A stretch of 64,000 bases of DNA from Bretschneidera sinensis (taxonomy: Eukaryota > Streptophyta > Magnoliopsida > Brassicales > Akaniaceae): positions 143,386,001 through 143,450,000 of the forward strand of contig CM043698.1 of assembly GCA_023935145.1 (NCBI GenBank), read 5' to 3'. The position numbers and the translations under genes are program-made. This document shows, in pieces, positions 46,912 through 59,856 of this stretch (its first letter is position 1; each line of letters begins with the position of its first letter). The notes under the pieces were generated by a model. That model saw only the letters and a list, made by a program, of their open reading frames with translations, was not told where the DNA came from and did no database searches.

Positions 46912-47343
46912 CAATGTCCTTTAATTCTAATGATGGGGTAGACCATTGCCCAGAAATTTCTCTGTCCGAGTAAACAAACAAGTCAACTCGAGAGGGGCCC
47001 CTCAATGATGAGCATTCTATGCATTCTATGCCACCGACATCCAATATTATATGTGTATATCTTGACATAATGCAACCACAGTGAATTGCCTGGGCAGGAA
47101 AATGAAGCATTACTGAATAGAGAATATAGAGTACTAATCAAAAGCGAGTTCTTTGATTAAGAATAATCAGGATATAAACCCACAGGAGAGAGACACAATA
47201 TGACCACCCATAAAGGCCAGCAAGGGGAAAATGTGCAACAGCAATAAAAAGTTCAAGATACCTTTTCGCAAGTAACACAACTTCTCCAGCCATCATCATT
47301 CAAGTGAAAGATATTGCAAAATCTTCCCTCCTCATAAGCAGAG
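46912..47343 (-). pseudogene. VAL-like B3 gene copy 3: exons 2 and 3 only
   Basis: Exon 2 (47262-47343) reads GRFCNIFHLNDDGWRSCVTC and exon 3 (46912-47089) reads AIHCGCIMSRYTHIILD, then GGIECIEC. Both keep all zinc ligands, GT-AG borders and phase. Exons 4-6 are missing because the block begins at 46690 inside intron 3. Exon 1 is missing because of the junction at 50015. The zinc domain exons are undamaged, but the B3 domain cannot be made. Confidence 0.85.
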
Positions 47344-47553
47344 CTGAATTTGCAAAAGACTTAAGTCAATTAATCATAAACAGTGTAGGAAAGGAAGAAG
47401 ATTCAATCAAATTTATAATCCCATCACAAGCTTTACCATGAAGACAAAGAAACTTCATAGGGAAAAACCTTATTGAAACAGCCTATGTTTGTTAATGGTG
47501 AACTATCTGAAAGATTTGCTTATGCAAAGTCATAAAGTTACTATTCATGTTGA

Positions 47554-47693
47554 ACGCGTGCACGTACATGCGCACACAAAAATATGCATGTGCGCATACA
47601 TGCGCACAAAAAAACATGCATGTGCACGTATATACACACACAAAAGGATGCATGTGTACGTGCATGCGCACACAAAACATACTCAAGCACACA
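47554..47693. repeat. Alternating purine-pyrimidine minisatellite (block 3)
   Basis: Units such as ACATGCGCACACAAAAATAT and GCATGTGCGCATACATGCGC, as at 9340 and 31743. Unit number is intermediate. Confidence 0.7.
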
Positions 47694-49768
47694 ATAACAT
47701 GTGTTGACAAGCTCTTTTACACCACATTTCATTTGATTTGTGGATTAAATAATGGAGAAAGCAGCAAGCCCATTTACCTGATATTCTATTAGAAAAGGGC
47801 TTACAGAAATCATCAAATTCAGATTATACACACATAAGAAAGATAAAGCATGAGAATTTTGTTTACATTAAGAAACTAATAGTATACCAATGTAATTTAG
47901 TAACTTCCTTATCTAAAATGCCTCTGCAGTACATAACTTCCAAAGAAGGTCTTACCATAGTCATAAAAGGACAAATATTTTATATGTAATAAGTAAATTA
48001 TTTCTTTGTAATATGTGTTGGACTAACTAACTAATTTCATAATTTAGCACTCACACACTCACATTCTTGCAACATAATGTTGGTAACACAACATCCAAAC
48101 TACATATTTAAATTTTATCAATTCAATCTATTGCAGACTTTGCATAACAGTGATAATATTAACTGAGCAGAAGTCATATAGGTCTACATGTATCATAAGA
48201 CATGAATAGCCAAACACGTGCGTGAAAAATTTACAACCAACAGCCTAGCAAACATTAGCTAAATGCATTCAGAACTTGATGAGGCATTTTGAATCGAAAC
48301 AATCATTTCATTGTATTATTGGTATCTATCTATTTTCCTACCTTTTAACCCTAATGACCTGAAAAATTAATAATATTCACTATTCAATAAAAAAAAGTAT
48401 ACACTCAACTAAAGTGTAATGGAAAGGGGAAGTAGAGTGAAGAGAAACGATTTTAGGCAATAATTCTTTGGAGGACAGAAACTACCAATTTAATACTACA
48501 ATCCAGGCACAAAATGACAAAGTGGTTGCAGCATTATTCTAAATAGAACAAAACCGATGTTGTTTTAATATGTGAAGCTAGAACAAGATCATTTCACGAC
48601 AAAACTATGAATAAAAAATGGTAACTTACTAAAAAAATGGAAAAACGGTAAGGTTAACATTTACCAACCATGCTGAAAAACAGTTTTGCTTACCTTTTTC
48701 TTTTCCTGATAGTACGAAGAAAATAAATCATTCTTGAAAAAATAAATACCATTAACACAAATTCCAGTACATAACTAGGGCTAAATTCATTTTTTTTTTT
48801 GTAGTGCTACCAAGGCGGTGTCAAATTCATTTTAAGCTAAGAGGAAAAGTTTCTCTGTTTGATTGTTAATTAACTATTTAATTCGCATTAAACTTGGTCG
48901 TGCTTAATGATGGGTTGCATATATGAATTTTTCAGCGTAGAACATAAATTTATGTATCATATATCCTTTTCTTTTGAAAATTATAAATCATTTAATATAT
49001 ACCTATTTAACTCTCTTGTCCACAAATTCAAAGCATGAGCAATAATGACTACAGCAGGAAGAAGTTAAAAAAGAAGGAACTACAACATATCAATGGCCTA
49101 ATAATATACTGGTTTTCTTCCTCCTTCGCTGAGAGCCATTCTGCCTTCTTCCAAACAGGAAAAAAATTTTAATTGTGAATTGGATGAGTTTTCCACGGAT
49201 CACATATCACAAGATCTAATGGTTTGGGAAATTGATGATACTTTTAGTTTTAGCTAATTAATTTGAGGTGGAGTCTTGAGAAAGAAAGCAAGAGTACCAT
49301 CAGTAATAAGGTCTATTGCGGTAAACCTTCCACTGTTTGTTAATAAAACTGAACGACTAGAGGGACATAAAAGATGGATTCTATCAAGTATAAACTTGTT
49401 CTAATCTAAGCTAGTACGCTCATGAGCTTGACAATATTTCACTATCAAGAAATTATTGAAGACTCCCATCTTCAAGTTTGACACAAACATAGGTACACAG
49501 TTTAGTTCTTCCTAAGTCGGGAACGAGTGTCAATCATTTATTCAAAAAAAAATGTAAGGAGAGTGGGAGTTACTACTGCACCTTCCTTAAGGCCACCCTG
49601 TTAGACTTACCTTGGTTACTAGAACTACAGTGCAGTGAAGAGACAACATAAAAAATGTTCAACTCTATAGCATTCAAAAAGGTTTCTATATGATTTCTAT
49701 AAAACACGAAAACAAGTTCAGCACCATAAGATATTAGTGGTTGTTAGCTATTATAATTTCACTAAAAA

Positions 49769-49851
49769 TATATCACAATTAGCATCAAAATTTTCAACAT
49801 AATTTATTTGCTGCAAAAACTATAGTTTTTTTTTTTTTAAGTGTAATTTTA
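49769..49851. mobile_element. CACTA-ended foldback element (block 3)
   Basis: Same element as 33783-33860, starting CACTAAAAATATATCAC, with a longer T-run and an altered right end (TTTAAGTG). It is again flanked by TAATTT. Confidence 0.4.
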
Positions 49852-52125
49852 TTTCATTGCACCAAACTTAACTCATTGCAACATCATTGCTTTTTGTTGC
49901 CATATTCTTAATCTACAGCAGCATCCTGGTGTCATGGTGCTACTCGTCTAGCTTATGGCAACATTTTTTTTCATGCTGCTCTTAACCTATTGCAACATCA
50001 TTATTTCTTGTTGCTCCGCAGAAATTTTAGGGAAGAAAGCCTGCATTATTTAGTATCTGTTACCGCAAAAGAGTTTAAATCCAAGGTCTACTAGACACTA
50101 TAACAAGACCATATGTCATTTCTCATGAATCAATTAGTTTAATGACCATGCAGAGCCATTAAACAAAAGGGAAACTGGTAGAGGGGAGTAGCCTTTCTAC
50201 TTTCCTCCTCCCTAAGCATGGTTTTAGTTATTACAATCATCATCATCTTAACATACAGACTTACCTCCGCATGCTTTTTCGGAATCAACTTGCGACCCGT
50301 CCTGGGATCAGAATCAGTTGCAGTCAAGATTTTATTGAATAAAGAGACAAGTTGATGCTCTCTGGCTTCTATAGGCTTCTGACCATTTGGTTCAGAGCTT
50401 GATGATGTTGGATCGGCCCCACAGTTTCCTGCAACTGAACACCAACATAGAGTTAGTAGTCAATGAAAAACAATGATCATCCAGTATAACAGCTTAAAAT
50501 TGCAAGCTATAAATATACTTTTTGAAAAAAAAAAGACCGCACTTCAGTGGAATCATAACTGGTGATGTAGAACCACAAGCATAGTATCAACAGAGAGGGA
50601 GAAGAATTAAAAAGAAACCAAGAAACAAATACAGTGCAAATAACAGTGGAATCACAAAAAACCTCAAAAATAGGTATTTATTCGTCAACCAATACACTAA
50701 TGTCCAAAACATAATAGAGTGCTCTTATATATGCACAAAAACCTAACTATAAAAGGAAACAAAATATTAAGTCCTCAAACAAATCAAAATCCCTCAAATA
50801 GAATCCCTAATTTTAAACCTATTTCTGTAATAATCCGTTTAAAATCCTTGATCAGTACTCCATAGTAATCACCCTTCTAGATAGAAGAGTCAGAAAGAAA
50901 CACACAACTCTATGTTACTTCCTTGGTTTCTCACCGACAAGAAAAAAGAAAGAAGACTCTGAGCCCGCAATAGGTCACATTTAAATTCAAGCCAAATTGG
51001 GTAGAACATTTAGCATAAGCTAAAAGCCTTTCAGTCCATCCAGGGTTTTTATAATTTTCGAACTTATCTCCACCTTCCTTTAAACCAAAGAGAGCAAAAT
51101 AAAGGAATTTATCTTCCTTCCTCCTTAAAGCAATAAAATAAAGTTTTCCTCTTCTATAAGACATTTTTTATTCAAACAGTATATCAACATTTTCTTGTAT
51201 AAAATCTGGCATGACAGCTTAAAGCTTCAACAGATTGATTGAACAAATAGATTACCAATGTCCTTTAATTCAAATGATGGGGTAGACTGTGGCCCAGAAA
51301 TTTCTCTGTCCAAGTGAACAGACTAGTCAACTCGAGAGGGGCCCCTCAATGATGAGCATTCCATGCATTCTATGCCACCGACATCCAATATTATGTGTAT
51401 ATCTTGACATAATGCAACCACAGTGAATTGCCTGGGCAGGAAAATGAAGCATTAGCGTATAGAGAATATAGAGTAGTAATCAAAAGCGAGTTCTTTGATT
51501 AAGAATAATCAGGATATAAACCCACAGGAGAGAGACACAATATGACCGCCCATAAAGGCCAGCAAGGAGAAAATGTGCAAAAGCAATAAAAAGTTCAAGA
51601 CACCTTTTCGCAAGTAACACAATTTCTCCAGCCATCATCATTCAAGTGAAATATATTGCAAAATCTTCCCTCCTCATAAGCAGAGCTGAATTTGCAAAAG
51701 ACTTAAGTCAATTAATCATAAACAGTTGGGGAAAGGAAGAAGATTCAATCAAATTTATAATCCCATCACAAGCTTCACCATGAAGACAATAAAGACGCAC
51801 AAATGAAAATAAAACGAGTACTTTGCCGGGAGTACAGACAATTCATCTAATTGGAAATATTAAAATTTATAAACTTGTTCGCATGTGATGTGGAGTCAAA
51901 ATCTAATTCTGCAACTAAGATCCCTCCAGAATATAAAGTTATGCACTAAAAGTGATCACACCAAATAGGGGCAGTTATATTAGAGGAGAGAAAAGAAGAA
52001 AAAGTAAAAGAAAGACAAAGAAACTTCGTTGGGAAAAACCTTATTGAAACAACTTATGTTTGTGGATGGTGAAATATCTAAAAGATTTGCTTATGCAAAG
52101 TCATAACGTTACTATTCATGTCAAA

Positions 52126-52198
52126 CACGTGCACGTACATGTGCGACAAAAGGATGCATGTGTACGTGCATGGGCACCCAAAACATACTCAAGCACAC
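52126..52198. repeat. Alternating purine-pyrimidine minisatellite, contracted (block 4)
   Basis: Short version of the array, GTGCACGTACATGTGCGACA then GGATGCATGTGTACGTGC. About half the length of the others. Confidence 0.6.
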
Positions 52199-54593
52199 AA
52201 TAACATGTGTTGACAAAACAATATCTTCAATGAAACAAGCATCAGGCACAGGCAACACCTTCTGGTATAAGGAAAAGCAATAGACATAAGGAATAGAAAT
52301 CTTAAAATAGACATCAATAGCTTGCTATGAACTTGAATATATTGGAAATGTAATAAAATCGAATTGATGCCTGATGAAGAGACACATCTTTGAAAAAATC
52401 CTTTTCTCGCAAAGTGATGGAACAAATGAATAAAAAGAGAAAGAGGACCACTCATATCGTCAAACATAAAAAGACACGTAATATTACTTTTAGAGAAAAA
52501 CTTAGATTAGATAGTTTAACACAATTCTTTTACGCCACATTTCATTTGATTTGTGGATTAAATAATGGAGAAAGCAGCAAGCCCATTTACCTCATATTCA
52601 ATTAGTAAAGGGCTTACAGAAATCATCAAATTCAGATTATACACACATAAGAAAGATAAAGCATGAGAATTTTGTTTACATTAAGAAACTAATAGTATAC
52701 CTATGTAATTCAATAACTTCCTTATCTAAAATGCCTCTTCAGTACATAACTTCCAAAGAAGGTCTTACCATAGTCATAAAAGGAAAAATATTTTATATGT
52801 AATAAGTAAATTATTTCTTTGTAATATGTGTTGGACTAACTAACTAATTTCATAATTTAGCACTCACACACTCACATACTTGCAATATAATGTTGGTAAC
52901 ACAACATCCAAACTATATATTTAAATTTTATCAATTCAATCTATTGCAGATTTTGCATAACAGTGATAATATTAACTGAGCAAAAGTCATACATGTCTAC
53001 ATGTATAATAAGACATGGGTAGCCAAACACTTACGTGAAAATTTTACAAACAACAGTAGCCCATAAAAGCCTAGCAAACATTAGCTAAATGCATTCAGAA
53101 CTTGATGAGGCATTTTGAATCGAAACAATCATTTCATTGTATTATTGGTATCTATCTATTTTCCTACCTTTTAACCCTAATGACCTGAAAAATTAATAAT
53201 ATTCACTATTCAATAAAAAAAAATTTACACTCAACTAAAGTGTAATGGAAAGGGGAAGTAGAGTGAAGAGAAACGATTTTAGGCAATAATTCTTTGGAGG
53301 ACAGAAACTACCAATTTAATACTACAATCCAGGCACAAAATGACAAAGTGGTTGCAGCATTATTCTAAATAGAACAAAACTGATGTTGTTTTAATATGTG
53401 AAAGCTAGAACAAGATCATTTCACGACAAAACTATGAATGAAAAATGGTAACTTATTAAAAAAATGGAAAAACGGTAAGGTTAACATTTACCAACCATGC
53501 TGAAAAACAGTTTTGCTTACCTTTTTCTTTTCCTGATAGTACGAAGAAAATAAATCATTCTTGAAAAAATAATACCATTAACACAAATTCCAGTACATAA
53601 CTATGGATAAATTCTTTTTTTTTTTTTTTTTTTTTTTGTGCTACCTAGGCGGTGTCAAATTTGTTTTAAGCTAAGAGGAAAAGTTTCTCTATTCAATTGT
53701 TAATTAACTATTTAATTCGCATTAAACTTGGTCGTACTTAATGATGGGTTGAATATATGAATTTTTCAGCATAGAACATAAATTTATCTATCATATATCC
53801 TTTTCTTTTGAAAATTATAAATCATTTAATATATATCTATTTCACTCCCTTGTCCACAAATTCAAAGCATGAGCAATAATGACTACAGCAGGAAGAAGTT
53901 AAAAAAGAAGGAACTACAACATATCAATGGCCTAATAATATACTGGTTTTCTTCCTCCTTCGCTGAGAACCATTCTGCCTTCTTCCAAACAGGAAAAAAA
54001 TTGAATTGTGAATTGGATGAGTTTTCCACTGATCACATATCACAAGATCTAATGATTTGGGAAATTGATGATACTTTTAGTTTTAGCTAATTAATTTGAG
54101 CTGGAGTCTTGAGAAAGAAAGCAAGAGTACCATCAGTAATAAGGTCTATTGCGGTAAACCTTCCACTGTTTGTTAATAAAACTGAACTACTAGGGGGACA
54201 TAAAAGATGGATTCTATCAAGTATAAACTTGTTCTAATCTAAGGTAGTACGCTTATGAGCTTGACCATATTTCACTGTCAAGAAATTATTGAAGACTCCC
54301 ATCTTCAAGTTTGACACAAACATAGGTACATAGTTTAGTTCTTCCTTAGTCGCGAACTAGTGTCAATCATTTATTCCAAAAAAATGTAAGGAGAGTGGGA
54401 GTTACTACTGCACCTTCCTTAAGGCCACCCTGTTAGACTTACTTTGGTTACTAGAACTACATTGCAGTGAAGAGACAACTTCAAAAATGTTCATCTCTAT
54501 AGCATTCAAAAAGGTTTCTATATGATTTCTATAAAACACGAAAACGATTTCACCACCATAAGATATTAGTGGTTGTTAGCTATTATAATTTCA

Positions 54594-54670
54594 CTAAAAA
54601 GATATCACAATTAGCATCAAATTTTTCAACAAAATTTATTTGCTGCAAAAACTATAGTTTTTTTTTAGTG
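54594..54670. mobile_element. CACTA-ended foldback element (block 4)
   Basis: CACTAAAAAGATATCAC to TTTTTTTTTAGTG with TAATTT on each side, as at 33783. It is present in every block that covers this position. Confidence 0.42.
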
Positions 54671-56482
54671 TAATTTTATTTCATTTCAACAAACTTAACT
54701 CATTGCAACATCATTGCTTTCTGTTGCCATATTCTTAATCTACTGCAGCATCATGGTGTCATGGTGCTACTCGTCTAGCTTATGGCAACATTTTTTTTCC
54801 ATGCTGCTCTTAACCTATTGCAACATCATTATTTCTTGTTGCTATATAACAAATTTCATTCGGGTTACCCTCCAAGCCAAGAACAGATTCTTTTAAGTTA
54901 TTTCACCCTTCCAAGATCAAAAGCCTTTTCATGCAGTTCTCATATTGCCCACAGCATAAGGATCATGATTACTTATCATCATTTATACATCCTTTCTCAA
55001 ACAGAGTACAAAGTTATTTCAAAATATTTAGTTTCACTCAATGCTGGATGATTGTTTAATACCTTAGGTTACCTACGTTTTGTACTATCTTGACAGTATC
55101 ATTCTTTCGTATTTGTAGATAAACATTAACATTTAACAATGCCGGCCCAAATTTTGATGATTGTTTTAAATAGAATCTACAATTTCATAGTTTCATCACA
55201 ATTAAAGTACGTGTATGGGCATTTTTTAACGAAATATGTGCAAATAAAAGAATATGGTCCATTAAATCCTAGATAAATTTACGTAATCTCACACAGGTTT
55301 TTGTGCCACCTACAAAATTTTTATTAAAGGCAAGAGTTTTCCTTTTAATGTGTTTCGTCACACACCACATGAATGTGAATCCAAGATCCAAACACCCATA
55401 AAATAAGTCTTGAGCCTAATAGTGACAGCCTAAGAGAAAGAATCAATTGAAGAGGATCTCTATCACTGGACTAAAATCTTCTATTGGTAGCAAATCAGAT
55501 ACTTCATCTAACCTGTAAATGCACCGATTCTTTTTTTGCCGGGGTGTTGGAGTGTTATCGTGAATTCACTCTTACCCAATTAAACAATTTATACAAGAAT
55601 TACATCATCAAAATACAAAGAGAACACGAAAACTGAAAATTATCAAGATCAACATTAAAAATAAAAGCTATGGAGCTGGCAACTAGTGCTGGTAAATGAC
55701 AGCAACAAGAACAATTTCAAGAGAGATCACTCCCCTCCTTTCCTTTATTATTCCTCTGTGCAACTTCTACAATCTATAGTTCTTCCAGTTTCAACTACCA
55801 CAAACACTAAGCAACACAAGTATAGAAGGGACAACTACCGCAGTAGTCACATAGTCTTCCTGCCCTTTACTCCTTCTGCTTCCTCTTCAACATGATTAAA
55901 AAGGACAGTTTTGAAAAAAAAGAGAGCAACAATCATGGAACAAGTGTGAAGTGGAAAACAAGAGCCCCGTACCATTACCCTATAATTAACTCCATGGGAC
56001 AATTCAAACAGTGAGAAATATTACCTAATCATATATCATAGTTATAAGCACAATTTTTTGATAATTAAAATGTATAAATAGAAAGAAACACGCATCAAGG
56101 GGGTGCAACCCATGTACAAGGCCATAGTTATAAACAAAATAGACGAAAGAAAAGGGAATAATTGTACTGATCCATCATAAAATATATGCAATTCAATATT
56201 GAACAAATTAATATGACATTAGATGTTTGAATAACCAAAAAGGAGATTACTGAAGAAAAATATGGCATCACTAAAATGACAAACTGGTTCAAACAGAATA
56301 TAAGATGACAACTACATACTTTACTGACAACTAATTAAGGTGCTTTGTGTTTCATTCACCTTAATGCACTTCTTACTAACAATGGATCCATTAAATCGTT
56401 ACTAATGATGTTATTCACATTTTCAAAATTTTATCAACACAGACTATTGCACATGAAGTATAACTTCCTACTCTGTTGCTAT

Positions 56483-56486
<4 letters not shown>

Positions 56487-56564
<78 letters not shown>
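56487..56564. repeat. (TA)n microsatellite
   Basis: 78 bp of pure TA in block 4. The equivalent in block 1 (about 2125-2149) is only about 25 bp. The Ile/Tyr-rich open frames over it are artefacts. Confidence 0.95.
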
Positions 56565-56566
<2 letters not shown>

Positions 56567-57341
56567 ACTTATAATGCCAAACAACTAATAGAACCATAAA
56601 AAGGAAAACCAAGATAATATCTCAAGCAATTTTTTGCTTTAGATGAAACAACTGAGCCGTGCAACTCCTAAATGAGACATAATAACTGCATAAAAGTACA
56701 AATCTAAAAATTCCTATGATAAAATCCACCAATTTGAACATAGTAAAAGTACAATAAGTCTATCCTGAAAAAAAAAATTATGCAAAGAAAAGGTTCATAA
56801 AGACTCACAAAGGCATGACATTTATCAAGTCAATATTAAGGCATATATATTACAAGTTTATTCATCAGTTTCAAAATAGTAAAATAAATTATTTTAATAG
56901 ACAGTAAACCAATATGCACCCATTAGAAATATTGAAACAATCCCAACAATAAAAATCTGAGATATCAAAACAAAAAAAACAAAAATTGAAAACCACATAA
57001 TTAAATTTCTTTGGAAAAAAATTGTAGATCATAATCATCGTTGTGAGGCTTGCCTTCTTTTAGAAGGAACCTAAGATAATTAAATTTTTGCTATCTTATT
57101 ATACATAAAAAAGGAATCGCTCAGGGGTAAAAATTATCATCAAAAGCAAGATAACAGAAATGACATCGAAAATAAAATGAGAGAGAAATAAAAACAAGTA
57201 AAATGCTTACGCGCATCGATCACAGATCATGACATAACCTCCACTAGTCCGCCAGCCTTGTCTGGGTTCAATAGAGAAAGAGTGGCAATAAAAACAGCTC
57301 AAGCCCATTGGTGATGAGGAGGTTGAAGAAGAAACATCCAT

Positions 57342-57890
57342 TGAATAAACTGAAAAAACTGAAAAATAGGCTTTTGTTTTTCTGTTTCTTCTCTTTTGTT
57401 CTCTTTTTCTGTGTGGTAGTGAATAATGAATACTAAGAAACCTGTGCAGATAAAGAGAAAGAAGTGGATAGTGAGAGATAGAGAGAAGTGCCTATTTGGT
57501 ATAAAGTGCTTTGATAGAGACATAATGAGAAGGAAAAAGATGGTCAATTTTGCAGTCATGACAGCAGTCAAGGTCCGCTGAACCAAGAGGATAAGTTGAG
57601 AAGAATTTCAAACTATTTAAGAAACATTTTTTTTAATTTCCAAATTAGATGATTGGATTTTTGAGAATGTGAAATCAAACGGTTAGGATTCATTTTGTAA
57701 GTGAAGTCCAAATTAGCAGAATTGCCAAATATGAAAATTCAAATTGGTTTTTTGATTAACATGAAACAATATGAGTATCAAGTGTGCAATTTGCCACTTT
57801 TGTAAATAGAGTTATTAAGGTGCTAATAACGCCTCAAAAACACAACTTAGCATGACAAATGAGATAAAAAGGTACTTTGTATTTTCTTAC
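57342..57890 (-). promoter_or_regulatory. Presumed 5' leader or promoter-side region of the B3 gene
   Basis: On the minus strand this lies directly upstream of the exon 1 ATG. It contains pyrimidine-rich CTCTCTATCTCTCAC and TTCTCTTTTTCTGTG tracts, typical of plant 5' leaders. No clear TATA box can be fixed by eye. The equivalent in block 1 is 2633-3180. The assignment rests on position only. Confidence 0.3.
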
Positions 57891-57996
57891 CAATTGGCCG
57901 CCATTCGGTTCAATGCACCAGCCAAGTTTGTCCTGTTATGACCAAAAGGGATCAAAATTGAACTCAACTTGACTGCTTCTCTGACCATGTCTGTAA
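57891..57996 (-). other. Possible coding exon of unknown origin (copy in block 4)
   Basis: Equivalent of 3181-3286 with the same CTGCAG acceptor and GTAAG donor. It reads DMVREAVKLSSILIPFGHN, then LAGALNRMAANW. The frame stays open between the two copies despite base changes. Confidence 0.4.
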
Positions 57997-58981
57997 CTGC
58001 AGAGATGACCAAAAGGGTTTTTCTCGCTAACCAAACAGCAACAGGAAGTTTTAGAGAGCGATGTTGAAATTGCGATGGAGAGAGTTTACTGGCAACGACA
58101 CATTTCTCAAAATATGGGCTGCTGGGACGTACATAGTCAATATGTGCTACTAGATGATTGGGCTTATTGAAGTTAGTGGGCAGATGGTCAATTTGCTCTT
58201 TTAAAATAAAAAACATAAAAATCAGATGAAGTCCTTGAATTTTAATATAAAATCAAATCAACAAACATCAAAGTTTACGGTAAAAATATTTTAAGTAATA
58301 ATTGCATACCCAATCCAAACATCCAGAAAAACTTCCTGCAAAACTCAATCATAATTGTATGAAAACTTGTGTGGTAATTACCATTTAAATTTTCAGAGTG
58401 TTCAAAGCGAGTGTTTAAATATCACAACTCGAACAATTTAAAGAGAACAACCATTAATTGTTGGTTGCATAACCACGTGATAAACTCTTAGTAATTACTA
58501 TAATTCACTTTGTTTAAACAAAGAAACGCAATTAAAATAACATATACTCAAAGCTAATGGAGGCATAATTTAATATGAGTAATTCCATAAACTCATATCT
58601 TAAACGAGTAATTCGGTAGCAAGTACTCACTACTTAAACATTTGAATTTTCGAAATATATTGTGTTACTTAGGCGGATTTTTTCTTCTTCATTTTTTTGA
58701 ATTTTTAATGATGCAATCCATTAATTTTAATTTCTCTTCATTATCTCCTAAAATTTGATTGTCTAACTTTGAAATAGTTCAAAAATTATTTGATAACATT
58801 TTTAAATTTTTAAAGATTGATTATTTTATTCGAATATAAAATATTAGATTAATTTTTTAATTTCTTTGACATACACAATAAATATTTTATCAGTTTGAGA
58901 ACATTTAAAGAGCGAGTTACAAAGATATTGTTATCGTATTCATAAAATACAAGAAAATAAAATCTTAGATTAAAATTTTAA

Positions 58982-59856
58982 GGGGTAGTGATATTGACAC
59001 TCCATGAATAGTTATCAGCACTCTATTTTTTTCTTGTAAAAGTTACAATAGTGCCCATAATAAAAGTTAGATACACAATTTGACTTCTAAATTATAATTA
59101 CTACCGCATATTCTCTTTACAAGTTTCTGTGATACAAAATATTATATTAATTACATTCTTTCTTCGTTTTTTTTCTACTTTTCTCTCTTTTGTTTTCTTC
59201 CGTTTTTCCTCCAATTTTTGTTAGAGACACGAATTAAACTTTTACGTGAAAAATATTGATCCTACTGAATGCAAATGATCCAACTTCTGAAAGTCTTCTT
59301 AATATTTACTATTTTCAGCTAATAATTCTAATTAAGTTGATTAATAAGAGCCAGTAATTCTATAATCTTGAGAGTTATTAATATTCAATGTATAACACAT
59401 ATTCCGTCAATTGAATATCTAGTATTATGAAAAAGGTGAAGAAAGAATTAAAATTAATATTACAAGGTTGAAGCCAAAGATTTTGATAATAGAAGAACCA
59501 AAACACTGTTGGAGCCTTTGGACACCCTAATTTTTGAGTAACACCTTTTGTGTTCAACTACATAAGGAGTCATTTTGGTGTTAGAGACATTTAATTTGAC
59601 ATGATTTACTTTTACTCTATGAAGAACCGAGATGATGAGATAGTGAGGGTAAAGATTTAGAGATGAAGAAAGTATAATTAATAGAAATTTTTGTATTATA
59701 AAAACTTGTAAAGAATATAAATGGCAGTAATGGTATTTCAAAGTCAAAAGAGCACATAACTTTAATTAGGGATATTATTGTAAGTTTTAGAAACAAAAAA
59801 AATAATAATTGGAATGCCAATAATTAAAGATTTATGGAGTGTTGATATCGCTACCC
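58982..59856. mobile_element. Mutator-like non-autonomous element (copy in block 4)
   Basis: Ends GGGGTAGTGATATTGACACT and (inverse of right end) GGGTAGCGATATCAACACTC. About 875 bp, at the same position as 4257-5132 and 21410-22283. No transposase. Confidence 0.7.

Larger units (their letters stand above)
46690..50015. repeat. Segmental duplication block 3
   Basis: Matches about 51036-54836. It includes exons 3 and 2 of B3 copy 3 and much of intron 1. About 250 bp present near 51790-52020 are missing at 47440, between two copies of GAAGACA/AAGACAAAG. The right edge at 50015 joins TTCTTGTTGCT (intron 1) to CCGCAGAAATTTTAGGG (exon 5 of the next copy). From 47344 to 50015 only intron sequence, the minisatellite and the CACTA-ended hairpin are seen. 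Confidence 0.85.
50016..57341 (-). pseudogene. VAL-like B3 gene copy 4: the only complete exon 1, but frameshifted and 3'-truncated
   Basis: Exon 1 57211-57341 starts at the ATG at 57341 (MDVSSSTSSSPMGLSCFYC) and ends ICDRCA with a GTAAG donor. It supplies Cys16, Cys19, Cys40 and Cys43. Exon 2 is 51604-51685, exon 3 is 51256-51431, exon 4 is 50265-50434, and only 25 nt of exon 5 remain (50016-50040). Exon 3 is 176 nt instead of 178: an AT dinucleotide is lost within CACATATAATATTGG, which shifts the frame inside the zinc domain. Exon 6 and most of the B3 domain are gone at the 50015 junction. Intron 1 is 5.5 kb. Any product would be a truncated zinc-domain peptide. Confidence 0.88.

Noticed and set aside
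56345..56612. Ile/Tyr repeat proteins on both strands
   Set aside because: Translation of a (TA)n microsatellite.
50016..57341. Copy 4 as an intact B3 gene, since it has exon 1 and all splice sites
   Set aside because: Exon 3 has lost two bases (176 instead of 178 nt), and exon 5 is cut to 25 nt with exon 6 absent.
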